Assembly: GCA_900618065.1 (NCBI GenBank)
Contig: UYIL01000003.1
Span: forward strand, 496,001-560,000
Direction of reading: 5' to 3'
Source of the DNA: Streptococcus thermophilus
Lineage (GTDB): Bacteria > Actinomycetota > Actinomycetes > Mycobacteriales > Mycobacteriaceae
DNA length: 64,000 bases
Below, in pieces: positions 33,184 to 41,693 of the stretch; the first letter of the stretch is position 1; the number at the start of each line of letters is the position of its first letter. Below the pieces are notes generated by a model. The model was not told where the DNA came from, made no database searches, and worked only from the letters and a program-made list of their open reading frames with translations. Position numbers and translations under genes: made by a program.

Positions 33184-33262
33184 AGGCTCATCCCCTGTTG
33201 AAGGGGATGAGCCTTTGTTCTTGTGCGATTGGCTCTCTTCCCCGCGTCAGCGGGGTAATGTC
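33184..33262 (+). ncRNA. crRNA-like unit with two degenerate repeats (candidate cas-regulating RNA)
   Basis: The first pseudo-repeat (33184-33213) keeps the repeat's 3' part exactly, GGGGATGAGCC, but its 5' part is replaced so that it forms a 12-bp hairpin (GGCTCATCCCCT / AGGGGATGAGCC). The second (33235-33262) reads CTCTTCCCCGCGTCAGCGGGG then TAATGTC, keeping the Cas6e stem except for one loop base. Between them, after an 8-nt handle ATGAGCCT, lies a guide of only 20 nt (33215-33234), compared with 32 or more in the array. This resembles the CreR-type mini-arrays described in type I systems that guide Cascade to its own promoter. Alternatively, the first hairpin with its TTTGTTCTT tail could be an intrinsic terminator. 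Confidence 0.55.
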
Positions 33263-33326
33263 AGTTTGGGTTCGCAAGTTATCTCTCCTAGCTCCTGACG
33301 GACACTCTTTCCGCAGTTCGAGGAGG

Positions 33327-34520
33327 GTGTTCCCCGCGTGAGCGGGGATGAGCCAGGTCACGGACATGTACTCGATGTTCATGGGATGTGTTCCCCGCGT
33401 GAGCGGGGATGAGCCACCGCGCCACATCATCTTCATCTGGAAGGAGATCGTGTTCCCCGCGTGAGCGGGGATGAGCCCACCATTGATGTACCAGCCCGGC
33501 GGCAACTCCAAGTGTTCCCCGCGTGAGCGGGGATGAGCCCCCTGGAATGGAAAGCAACTGAGCGTAGCGAAGGTGTTCCCCGCGTGAGCGGGGATGAGCC
33601 CCAGAAGGAGAAGTAACCATGTCCCACCGTCTTGTGTTCCCCGCGTGAGCGGGGATGAGCCTTAGCTTGCCCGCCACGGGGGTGGTTGAACCCCGTGTTC
33701 CCCGCGTGAGCGGGGATGAGCCCCAGGGCCTCCAATTGACGGTCCGTGAGGTGTAGGTGTTCCCCGCGTGAGCGGGGATGAGCCCATGTGTCTCATTTCC
33801 GTGACCAGGCTAGTTTCCGTGTTCCCCGCGTGAGCGGGGATGAGCCCACGGACGATTGGTTCACCTGGTCCAGCGGCAACGTGTTCCCCGCGTGAGCGGG
33901 GATGAGCCCTCTTTAAGCTTCTTACCGTTCATGTAAACAGGGTGTTCCCCGCGTGAGCGGGGATGAGCCGTCGCACCTGGCGGACGCGGAGAAACAGGGC
34001 CTGTGTTCCCCGCGTGAGCGGGGATGAGCCGTAGACCGTGGCTAACTTCAACCTGAACGACTACGTGTTCCCCGCGTGAGCGGGGATGAGCCCACGCCAC
34101 CGTAGTCAGCGGCGGCTTTCGACACGGTGTTCCCCGCGTGAGCGGGGATGAGCCCTGTGCGCCGTCGGCCATCCACTCTGTGGAAGAGTGTTCCCTGCGT
34201 GAGCGGGGATGAGCCGGGTGTCACCGACCTGCAAGTGAACATCGAGACGTGTTCCCCGCGTGAGCGGGGATGAGCCCTCAATAGAGAGACCACCCCGGCC
34301 GTAGAACGGGTGTTCCCCGCGTGAGCGGGGATGAGCCCAACGCACGGCATGGCAGCGCTACTCAACGAAGGTGTTCCCCGCGTGAGCGGGGATGAGCCCA
34401 TCAGAGGCCCGTTCAAGACCGGGACAGCAGGGTGTTCCCCGCGTGAGCGGGAATGAGCCCCTCAAGATGCTCGTACTCCAGCGGCTCCAGAAGTGTTCCC
34501 CGCGTGAGCGGGGATGAGCC
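33327..34520 (+). CRISPR. Type I-E CRISPR array, 20 repeats and 19 spacers
   Basis: The 28-base repeat begins GTGTTCCCCGCG and ends GCGGGGATGAGCC, with the I-E hairpin CCCCGC-GTGA-GCGGGG. Repeats start at 33327, 33388, 33450, 33512, 33573, 33634, 33695, 33757, 33819, 33881, 33942, 34003, 34065, 34127, 34188, 34249, 34310, 34371, 34432 and 34493. Spacers are 33 nt (12) or 34 nt (7), counting the base right after the repeat. Two repeats carry one substitution: 34188 (C to T) and 34432 (G to A), both towards the right end. Repeat orientation places the leader on the left, next to cas3, and the old end on the right. The base after each repeat is C in 12 of 19 cases. Confidence 0.98.
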
Positions 34521-35110
34521 GGGGCTCCCGCCCTCGCTTCGCTCGGTTGGGCATTGCTCGCCGGGCTTGATCTGTGGTCACCGCGTTGATCAGCGCATGT
34601 GGCGCCCCAGAGTATATCGCCATCGTTGGTGGAGTCTTCGAGTGCTGGATTGATCGGGCTGACATGTGCCACCGCCGCCCTAATATCGTTGCCCAGCTGT
34701 AAGCATAGCCCGCAAGCTGCAACAACTCTCCACCTGAAAGTTCCTCACCCCCGCCAACTCGCCCGCAGATGTCGCCTGCCTGGTCGCGGTTTTCAACAAC
34801 ATCAACCACAACAAGAACCAAGATTCCTTGCTAAACCACGACCTCGCCGACGTTTGTTATGACGCCCGCGACTGTGGCGACGAGATCATCTCAGTGCGGG
34901 GAGAGCGATTTGCTTGCCACGTGCGCGGTGTAGTACTTTTAGCGGGATCTCGCCCGCATTCTCGCGCGGTGCGATTTTCAACGAACTCCTTGCAACCACG
35001 GTTGGCGTGGGCGTTCATGCACACGGTAGGGCCCCGGAAGAAAAAGAGCCCCCATTTTTGCATGTACGGCCACGTCTCACTCCGGTTGCGAAAGACAGAA
35101 AAGAGCGTGA
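34521..35110. other. Non-coding or decayed stretch between CRISPR array and rpsL
   Basis: About 590 bases with no recognisable gene. Short open frames on both strands show no motif I recognise, and some run into the array repeats. The last 100 bases must hold the rpsL promoter; TTGGCG near 35004 with TAGGGC 19 bases later is a weak candidate. It may be the scar of the CRISPR locus insertion. Confidence 0.4.
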
Positions 35111-35482
35111 ATGCCTACTATTCAGCAGCTGGTCCGCAAGGGCCGCCATGACAGCAAGAAGAAGGTCGCTACGGCAGCCTTGAAGGGTTCCCCGCAGCGC
35201 CGCGGTGTGTGCACCCGCGTGTACACCACCACTCCGAAGAAGCCGAACTCCGCTCTGCGTAAGGTCGCGCGTGTGCGCCTGACCTCCGGCATCGAGGTTT
35301 CCGCTTACATCCCGGGTGAGGGCCACAACCTGCAGGAGCACTCGATGGTGCTCGTGCGCGGCGGCCGTGTGAAGGACCTTCCGGGTGTCCGCTACAAGAT
35401 CATCCGTGGTGCCCTGGATACCCAGGGTGTGAAGGACCGCAAGCAGGCTCGCTCCCGTTACGGCGCGAAGAAGGGACAGTAA
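35111..35482 (+). CDS. rpsL: 30S ribosomal protein S12
   Basis: A 123-residue decoding-centre protein. It shows [11 protein letters not shown] at the start, [19 protein letters not shown] and [16 protein letters not shown]. The lysines that mutate in streptomycin resistance (in PKKPNS and GRVKDLPG) are wild type. rpsG follows after 3 bases. Confidence 0.98.
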   Translation: MPTIQQLVRKGRHDSKKKVATAALKGSPQRRGVCTRVYTTTPKKPNSALRKVARVRLTSGIEVSAYIPGEGHNLQEHSMVLVRGGRVKDLPGVRYKIIRGALDTQGVKDRKQARSRYGAKKGQ

Positions 35483-35485
35483 TCA

Positions 35486-35953
35486 ATGCGTAAGCAGCAA
35501 GCACCGAAGCGTCCCGTTGTCAAGGACCCGGTTTACGATTCTGAGCTGGTCACCCAGCTGATCAACAAGATCCTCAAGGACGGCAAGAAGTCCACCGCGC
35601 AGCGCATCGTCTACGGTGCGCTAGAGATGTGCCGCGAGAAGACCGGCACCGACCCGGTTGGCACTCTCGAGAAAGCCCTGGGCAACATCCGCCCGGACCT
35701 CGAGGTCCGCTCCCGCCGTGTTGGTGGCGCTACCTACCAGGTGCCGGTTGAGGTCCGCCCGGGCCGTTCCACCACTTTGGCTCTGCGCTGGATGGTCACC
35801 TTCACCCGTCAGCGCCGCGAGAACACCATGACCGAGCGTCTCGCCAACGAGATCCTGGACGCATCCAACGGTCTCGGCGCATCCGTGAAGCGCCGCGAGG
35901 ACACCCACAAGATGGCTGAGGCTAACCGCGCCTTCGCCCACTACCGCTGGTAA
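35486..35953 (+). CDS. rpsG: 30S ribosomal protein S7
   Basis: A 155-residue primary 16S rRNA 3'-domain binder. The S7 signature [23 protein letters not shown] and the segment [15 protein letters not shown] are present, ending in [14 protein letters not shown]. The ATG at 35486 is 3 bases after rpsL, so the two are cotranscribed. fusA begins 166 bases downstream. Confidence 0.98.
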   Translation: MRKQQAPKRPVVKDPVYDSELVTQLINKILKDGKKSTAQRIVYGALEMCREKTGTDPVGTLEKALGNIRPDLEVRSRRVGGATYQVPVEVRPGRSTTLALRWMVTFTRQRRENTMTERLANEILDASNGLGASVKRREDTHKMAEANRAFAHYRW

Positions 35954-36119
35954 GTGTCGCTCAAACTCGAGCTACCGCAGGCGCATTGAAGTGTCTCGGC
36001 CTGCCACAATTGCTATTTAGTGGCAGAATCGACAAAAGAAAACATTCAAATCGGTGTCGCCTTACCCGCAAGTGCGGGTGGAAGCGGCCGCAACAAGACG
36101 ACAAGTTGGGGTATACAAC

Positions 36120-38243
36120 GTGGCACAAGAAGTGCTTAAGGACCTGAACAAGGTCCGCAACATCGGCATCATGGCCCACATCGATGCCGGTAAGACGACC
36201 ACGACCGAGCGCATCCTGTTCTACACGGGTATTAACCGCCGCGTCGGTGAGACGCACGACGGTGGCGCGACCACGGACTGGATGGAGCAGGAGAAAGAGC
36301 GCGGTATCACCATTACCTCCGCTGCTGTTACTTGCTTCTGGAACACCAACCAGATCAACATCATCGACACCCCGGGCCACGTCGACTTCACGGTCGAGGT
36401 TGAGCGCTCCCTGCGTGTTCTCGACGGTGCTGTCGCAGTGTTCGACGGTAAAGAGGGTGTGGAACCACAGTCCGAGCAGGTGTGGCGTCAGGCCGCTAAG
36501 TACGACGTGCCGCGTATCTGCTTCGTGAACAAGATGGACAAGCTCGGTGCGGATTTCTACCACACCGTCCAGACCATCATTGACCGCCTCGGCGCTAAGC
36601 CGTTGGTCATGCAGCTGCCGATCGGCGCTGAGGACGACTTCGACGGTGTCGTTGACCTCATCGAGATGAAGGCCATCACCTGGCGCGGCAAGGTCGAGAC
36701 TGGTGCTGAGCCGACCATCGAGGAGATCCCGGCTGATCTTCAGGACAAGGCTGCGGAGTACCGTGAGCAGCTGCTCGAAACCGTCGCTGAGTCCGACGAA
36801 GAGCTCATGGAGAAGTACTTCGGCGGCGAGGAGCTCACTGTCGAGGAGATCAAGGGCGCCATCCGCAAGATGACCGTTAACTCCGAGGTGTACCCGGTCT
36901 TCTGCGGTACCGCGTACCGCAACAAGGGTGTTCAGCCGCTGCTCGATGCGATTGTTGACTACCTGCCGAACCCGCTGGACATCGGTGAGGTTCAGGGCAC
37001 CTCTGTCGACGGCGAAGAGAAGATGACCCGTAAGCCGTCCGTCGAAGAGCCGTTCTCCGCTCTGGCGTTCAAGATTGCCGTTCACCCGTTCTTCGGCAAG
37101 CTGACCTACGTGCGCGTTTACTCCGGCCAGGCCATCCCGGGCGAGCAGATGCTCAACTCCACGAAGTCCAAGAAGGAGCGCGTGGGCAAGCTCTTCCAGA
37201 TGCACGCGAACAAGGAGAACCCGGTCGAGCACGCTGATGCCGGCAACATCTACGCGTTCATCGGTCTGAAGGAAACCACTACGGGTGATACGCTGTGCAA
37301 CCCGGACCACCCGATCATCCTGGAGTCCATGGACTTCCCGGACCCGGTGATCCAGGTCGCTATTGAGCCGAAGACCAAGGCCGACCAGGAGAAGCTGGGT
37401 ACTGCTATCCAGAAGCTCGCGGAAGAGGACCCGACCTTCACCGTGCAGCTCGACGAGGAGTCCGGCCAGACCGTCATCGGCGGTATGGGCGAGCTCCACC
37501 TCGACGTTCTGGTTGACCGCATGAAGCGCGAGTTCAAGGTCGAAGCGAACATCGGTTCCCCGCAGGTTGCGTACCGCGAGACCATCCGCAAGCCGGTTGA
37601 GCACTTGGACTACACGCACAAGAAGCAGACTGGTGGTTCGGGTCAGTTCGCGAAGGTCATCATCTCCATCGAGCCGTACGCTCCGGAGGCAGAAGAGCTC
37701 GAAGAGGGCCAGTCCCCGACCTACACCTTCGAAAACGCCGTCACCGGTGGCCGCGTGCCCAAGGAATACATCCCGTCCGTGGACGCTGGTATCCAGGATG
37801 CAATGCAGTACGGCTACCTTGCCGGTTACCCGCTGGTGAACATCAAGGCCACCCTCGAGGACGGCGCGTACCACGAGGTCGACTCTTCTGAAATGGCGTT
37901 CAAGCTCGCTGGTTCCCAGGCCCTGAAGGAAGCTGTCGCGAAGGCGAAGCCGGTGCTGCTCGAGCCGCTCATGGCTGTCGAGGTTGTCACCCCCGAGGAG
38001 TACATGGGTACGGTCAACGGCGACATCAGCTCCCGCCGCGGCCAGGTGTACGCCATGGACGACCGTTCCGGCGCCAAGGTTGTCAAGGCGAAGGTGCCCC
38101 TGTCCGAGATGTTCGGTTATATCGGCGACCTCCGTTCCTCCACCGCTGGCCGTGCGAACTTCACCATGGTGTTCGACTCCTACGGTGAGGTTCCGTCCAA
38201 CATTGCTCAGGAGATCATCGACGAGCGCAACGGCCGGGCTTAA
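36120..38243 (+). CDS. fusA: Translation elongation factor G
   Basis: A 707-residue translocase GTPase. The G1 motif [13 protein letters not shown], switch region [11 protein letters not shown]3 [12 protein letters not shown] and G4 [10 protein letters not shown] lie in the first 150 residues; domains II-V follow, ending [21 protein letters not shown] chose the GTG at 36120 ([22 protein letters not shown]); the frame is open 66 bases upstream without homology. Confidence 0.97.
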   Translation: MAQEVLKDLNKVRNIGIMAHIDAGKTTTTERILFYTGINRRVGETHDGGATTDWMEQEKERGITITSAAVTCFWNTNQINIIDTPGHVDFTVEVERSLRVLDGAVAVFDGKEGVEPQSEQVWRQAAKYDVPRICFVNKMDKLGADFYHTVQTIIDRLGAKPLVMQLPIGAEDDFDGVVDLIEMKAITWRGKVETGAEPTIEEIPADLQDKAAEYREQLLETVAESDEELMEKYFGGEELTVEEIKGAIRKMTVNSEVYPVFCGTAYRNKGVQPLLDAIVDYLPNPLDIGEVQGTSVDGEEKMTRKPSVEEPFSALAFKIAVHPFFGKLTYVRVYSGQAIPGEQMLNSTKSKKERVGKLFQMHANKENPVEHADAGNIYAFIGLKETTTGDTLCNPDHPIILESMDFPDPVIQVAIEPKTKADQEKLGTAIQKLAEEDPTFTVQLDEESGQTVIGGMGELHLDVLVDRMKREFKVEANIGSPQVAYRETIRKPVEHLDYTHKKQTGGSGQFAKVIISIEPYAPEAEELEEGQSPTYTFENAVTGGRVPKEYIPSVDAGIQDAMQYGYLAGYPLVNIKATLEDGAYHEVDSSEMAFKLAGSQALKEAVAKAKPVLLEPLMAVEVVTPEEYMGTVNGDISSRRGQVYAMDDRSGAKVVKAKVPLSEMFGYIGDLRSSTAGRANFTMVFDSYGEVPSNIAQEIIDERNGRA

Positions 38244-38315
38244 GCCCACCCCACCCCTTCCTTCAGTGCCAGGAGGGAGGGGCGGTAGCGGCCGAGCTGA
38301 GGGGTGCAGGTTTTC

Positions 38316-38326
38316 GCTTATCGACG
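38316..38326 (-). repeat. CGTCGATAAGC motif (reverse), fusA-tuf spacer
   Basis: Read on the minus strand it is CGTCGATAAGCGAAAA. It lies 73 bases after fusA and about 70 bases upstream of the tuf promoter. Confidence 0.7.
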
Positions 38327-38397
38327 ATCTCTCGCCACATCCCTGAGCCGGCCGTTACCACAGATCATCTGCCTTACCGCAGCTTTAAACCTGTGGT

Positions 38398-38426
38398 TTG
38401 AAAAACGGCATTAACAAATCTAGGAT
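38398..38426 (+). promoter_or_regulatory. Predicted tuf promoter
   Basis: TTGAAA (38398-38403) and TAGGAT (38421-38426) are 17 bases apart, close to the SigA consensus. The leader of about 75 nt contains the hairpin GTGATTG...CAATCAC (38461-38483) and AGGAGG before the GTG start. Confidence 0.65.
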
Positions 38427-38506
38427 CATGTAACTGGCACATTTGCAAATGAACAACCACGTGATTGTGAGATTCGCAATCACACGATCGTCCAGGAGGA
38501 CAATCA

Positions 38507-39697
38507 GTGTCTAAGGCTAAGTTTGAGCGCAGCAAGCCGCACGTAAACATCGGCACCATTGGTCACGTCGACCACGGCAAGACCACCACCACTGCTGCTA
38601 TCACCACGGTTCTGGCTAACCAGTACCCGGAGGAGAACCAGGCATTCGACTACGCTGCCATCGATAAGGCTCCGGAGGAGCGCGAGCGTGGTATTACCAT
38701 CAACATTTCCCACGTTGAGTACAACACCCCGAAGCGCCACTACGCACACGTTGACGCCCCGGGCCACGCCGACTACATCAAGAACATGATTACCGGTGCT
38801 GCTCAGATGGACGGCGCGATCCTCGTGGTTGCTGCCACCGACGGACCGATGCCGCAGACCCGTGAGCACGTGCTGCTCGCTCGCCAGGTTGGCGTTCCGT
38901 ACATCCTCGTTGCTCTGAACAAGTGCGACATGGTTGACGATGAGGAAATCATCGAGCTCGTCGAGATGGAGGTCCGCGAGCTGCTGGCTGAGCAGGAGTA
39001 CGACGAAGAGGCTCCGATCATCCAGATCTCCGCTCTGAAGGCTCTCGAGGGTGACGAGCAGTGGGTTCAGTCCATCGTGGACCTCATGCAGGCTTGCGAC
39101 GACTCCATTCCGGACCCGGAGCGCGAGACCGACCGTCCGTTCCTGATGCCGGTCGAGGACATCTTCACCATTTCCGGCCGCGGTACCGTTGTTACCGGCC
39201 GTGTTGAGCGTGGTGTCCTGAACCTCAACGACGAGGTTGAGATCATCGGTATCCGTGAGAAGTCCCAGAAGACCACCGTCACCTCCATCGAGATGTTCAA
39301 CAAGCTTCTCGACACTGCTGAGGCTGGCGACAACGCCGCTCTGCTGTTGCGTGGTCTCAAGCGTGAGGACGTTGAGCGCGGCCAGGTCATCATCGCCCCG
39401 GGTGCTTACACCCCGCACACCAAGTTCGAGGGTTCCGTCTACGTCCTGTCCAAGGACGAGGGCGGCCGCCACACCCCGTTCTTCGACAACTACCGTCCGC
39501 AGTTCTACTTCCGCACCACCGACGTGACCGGTGTCGTGAAGCTGCCGGAGGGCACCGAGATGGTCATGCCGGGCGACAACGTTGAGATGTCCGTCGAGCT
39601 GATCCAGCCGGTCGCTATGGATGAGGGCCTGCGCTTCGCTATCCGCGAGGGCTCCCGCACCGTCGGCGCTGGCCGTGTCACCAAGATCGTCGAGTAG
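38507..39697 (+). CDS. tuf: Translation elongation factor Tu
   Basis: A 396-residue GTPase delivering aminoacyl-tRNA to the ribosome. The GTG start follows AGGAGG. It shows G1 [47 protein letters not shown] and the C-terminal domain block [15 protein letters not shown]. It has its own promoter and a strong terminator, so it can be transcribed separately from fusA. Confidence 0.98.
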   Translation: MSKAKFERSKPHVNIGTIGHVDHGKTTTTAAITTVLANQYPEENQAFDYAAIDKAPEERERGITINISHVEYNTPKRHYAHVDAPGHADYIKNMITGAAQMDGAILVVAATDGPMPQTREHVLLARQVGVPYILVALNKCDMVDDEEIIELVEMEVRELLAEQEYDEEAPIIQISALKALEGDEQWVQSIVDLMQACDDSIPDPERETDRPFLMPVEDIFTISGRGTVVTGRVERGVLNLNDEVEIIGIREKSQKTTVTSIEMFNKLLDTAEAGDNAALLLRGLKREDVERGQVIIAPGAYTPHTKFEGSVYVLSKDEGGRHTPFFDNYRPQFYFRTTDVTGVVKLPEGTEMVMPGDNVEMSVELIQPVAMDEGLRFAIREGSRTVGAGRVTKIVE

Positions 39698-39729
39698 TAC
39701 TTGACGGTCGAGCCTTAGCGCTCTGATTT

Positions 39730-39769
39730 AACCGCTGTTTCCGGGTTCACCCCGGGGCAGCGGTTTTTT
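39730..39769 (+). terminator. Intrinsic terminator of tuf
   Basis: AACCGCTG (39730-39737) and CAGCGGTT (39758-39765) form the outer stem, with an inner CCGGG/CCCGG pairing, followed by TTTTTT. Confidence 0.9.
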
Positions 39770-39805
39770 CGTGCGCGCGGCAACGCTCCGTGTAGATTCG
39801 GTGGG

Positions 39806-40510
39806 GTGTATCCGTCCGACATGTCCGATCCGACTCGCATCCCGCGCGTTCTGGATGAGCTGCGCCTGACGTGGGAGGGCCAACCAGATCTTTCGTTGGC
39901 CACGTTGTTCGGTGTGTTGGCTCACCGCAGTGTGGGGTGGGGGACTTCTGACGATGAACTGGTGGAAGCACTCCAGGATGAACGCGCCAGTCACCCGGCG
40001 GACCTGCCCCGGGACGACCACGGCCGCGCCTCCAACCCGGTGCTTGTGCATACGTCGACCCCGGACAACCTTGTCACCCTGACCCCATCGCTGGTTGTGG
40101 TGCGGTCGCTGCAGGATCGTAGCCGTCAGCCGAGCATCTGGGCGTATCACACCGTCCGGGCGACGGGTCCGGGACGGTTGCTTGTGGTCACGGATGGGGA
40201 GGGGGTGGAGCACCGTTTGGGCGTCGTCACGCGCATCGAGGCGGTGGGGAATGCGCCGGAGCTCGATGGGCTAGAGCACGCGGAAGTTGCAAACGCGGTG
40301 TGGCTCGTGCTTATCGACGGTGCCCGCGTCCTCATCAGCCACCGCCTCCACACATGGCGTGTGGAAGGTCGGGCCGTGGAGAAGATCACCGTCGCTTGGG
40401 AGCGCGTGGTGCGGTGCCGGATAGGAGAAGACCTGGCCATCGCCCCGGTAGGTGGGGGAGAGGACCAGGTCTTCGGCCGGGTGGAGCAGATTGTGCTCTT
40501 AGAGAGCTAG
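39806..40510 (+). CDS. Conserved hypothetical protein downstream of tuf
   Basis: A 234-residue protein I do not recognise. There is no signal peptide or membrane helix. The N-terminal 60 residues are helical and acidic (RIPRVLDELRLTWEGQPDLSLATLFGVLAHR); the rest is beta-strand rich (SIWAYHTVRATGPGRLLVVTDGEGVEHRLG). The GTG at 39806 is preferred by a nearby GGTGGGG; the ATG at 39821 is an alternative. It converges with the AmaP operon, overlapping its last gene by 4 bases. Codon use looks native. A reverse CGTCGATAAGC copy at 40309-40319 encodes Leu-Ile-Asp. Confidence 0.6.
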   Translation: MYPSDMSDPTRIPRVLDELRLTWEGQPDLSLATLFGVLAHRSVGWGTSDDELVEALQDERASHPADLPRDDHGRASNPVLVHTSTPDNLVTLTPSLVVVRSLQDRSRQPSIWAYHTVRATGPGRLLVVTDGEGVEHRLGVVTRIEAVGNAPELDGLEHAEVANAVWLVLIDGARVLISHRLHTWRVEGRAVEKITVAWERVVRCRIGEDLAIAPVGGGEDQVFGRVEQIVLLES

Positions 40511-41070
40511 GATGCTGTCACCTTGTCAAGGTGGAGCTTGAACACCGTGTCGATGTCCATGGTGTCCACGGCATCGCGGAAGTCGGCGTCGATCTGCTCG
40601 ACGTAGGCGACGATCGTTTCGAAGTCGAACTCGGGGTTCGCCGTGATGGTGAACGTCGCGGTCGGACGCTGTCCCACGTAAGACACGGACTGGGATGCCG
40701 TGTTGATCAGCTCGGTGGATTCAGCGTAGTTGCACGCCGCCTGGGCGAGGCGGGCCACGTTGACGCGGGTGTCGCCCATCGTCGGGTTAGCGGTGGCGAT
40801 GGCGCGGTTGTTGAATCCGCGGCTGCGGATGTTCGGCAGGATCATCCACAGGCCCAAGATGACGGAGGCGATCAGTGCGGCAACGAGAGCAGCGGTGTAC
40901 CAGTTCATCCCTGGGACATCTGCAATCAAGGAACGGTTGATGTCGCGGACAAAGTCCGAGATGTACGGAATATTCCAGTACAGAGCCGCTGGGATCAACC
41001 CGCCGAGGAGCAAAAGCAGGCCCAGCAAGAAGATGATCAGGCGGTCGAAGAATGCGAGTGTCCGTGTCAT
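40507..41070 (-). CDS. amaP: AmaP-like Asp23 membrane-anchor protein
   Basis: A 187-residue protein with two transmembrane segments (FFDRLIIFLLGLLLLLGGLIPAALYW near residues 7-32, and AALVAALIASVILGLWMILP near residues 60-79) and a C-terminal cytoplasmic domain. This is the topology of AmaP, which tethers Asp23 to the membrane in Staphylococcus. I chose the ATG at 41070 (MTRTLAFFDRL); it overlaps the preceding gene by 4 bases. It is the last gene of a six-gene operon read from 43788 downwards. Confidence 0.75.
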   Translation of the reverse strand: MTRTLAFFDRLIIFLLGLLLLLGGLIPAALYWNIPYISDFVRDINRSLIADVPGMNWYTAALVAALIASVILGLWMILPNIRSRGFNNRAIATANPTMGDTRVNVARLAQAACNYAESTELINTASQSVSYVGQRPTATFTITANPEFDFETIVAYVEQIDADFRDAVDTMDIDTVFKLHLDKVTAS

Positions 41071-41693
41071 TGCAGCTCCCTCGCCGGTGCGGGTGGGTGG
41101 ATGTTGACTTTGACGTGCGGAGGCGGGTTGAGTCTTTGAACCTGTTCGGTCAAAGTCGTCGCTAAGCGCTGGTCGAGCTGGCCGGAACCATCGTCCTCCA
41201 CATCCACGATGAGTTTTTTGCGCGTGGCCTTGGAAGAAATGCTCGAACGCCCTAGCTCGGAGCGGGCGGACGCCGTAGCCTTGCGCGCCACGTCCACGGG
41301 GCGGACCCAGATGGACGACGGGGAGCTGACCTGCATGTGCGTCCGCGGACGCGGCATGAGCGCGGTGATGAGCAACCATAGGCCGACCAGAGCCACGATG
41401 ATGCCAACGGTGACACCCACGGGGTTCACAGCGGCACCACCGAGCCAATCGAAGATCGGGCGGATCCACGAGTTCTGCGGATCGTTCTCCTGGTAGCGGT
41501 ACCACAGGTCGCGGCCGATCACGCCTGCCAAACCGAGCAGAAGCAGGCCCAACAGGATGGTTAACCAACGCACGGCCGGGTTGCCGCGGGGTTCACCGCC
41601 AGGTTGCGGGCCATACTGGTCAATCCCCTGGTGGACTGTTTGCGCTCCGCCCTGGGGCTGAGCGACATCAGGTCTCTGCTGGATCTCAGCCAT
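41067..41693 (-). CDS. DUF6286-like membrane protein of the Asp23 operon
   Basis: A 208-residue protein. It has a polar, Gln/Pro-rich N-terminus (AEIQQRPDVAQPQGG), two membrane helices (WLTILLGLLLLGLAGVIG and VTVGIIVALVGLWLLITALM) and a C-terminal domain with a basic patch (KATRKKLIVDVEDDGSGQ). The domain layout matches the DUF6286 proteins found beside AmaP in actinobacteria. The ATG at 41693 lies inside the end of the upstream gene (8-base overlap), indicating coupled translation. Function unknown. Confidence 0.7.
   Translation of the reverse strand: MAEIQQRPDVAQPQGGAQTVHQGIDQYGPQPGGEPRGNPAVRWLTILLGLLLLGLAGVIGRDLWYRYQENDPQNSWIRPIFDWLGGAAVNPVGVTVGIIVALVGLWLLITALMPRPRTHMQVSSPSSIWVRPVDVARKATASARSELGRSSISSKATRKKLIVDVEDDGSGQLDQRLATTLTEQVQRLNPPPHVKVNIHPPAPARELQ

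Noticed and set aside
33183..33225. The 12-bp hairpin and T-rich tail as a simple intrinsic terminator
   Set aside because: Not excluded, but no plus-strand gene lies upstream to end, and the exact repeat 3' part, second pseudo-repeat and promoter match are better explained by a guide unit.
33027..33326. A CreT-like toxin RNA or small toxin gene near the guide unit
   Set aside because: No short frame with a start, binding site and rare-codon pattern was found, so I do not claim a toxin-antitoxin pair.
33188..34416. Open frames on the minus strand across the CRISPR array
   Set aside because: Their proteins are just translated repeats (AHPRSRGEH, LIPAHAGNT, SSPLTRGT).
33355..34492. Spacers of the main array targeting this window
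   Set aside because: By eye I found no long match outside the array; a proper search was not possible.
35961..38249. A 762-codon open frame antisense to fusA
   Set aside because: Same reason: a high-GC shadow of fusA without motifs.
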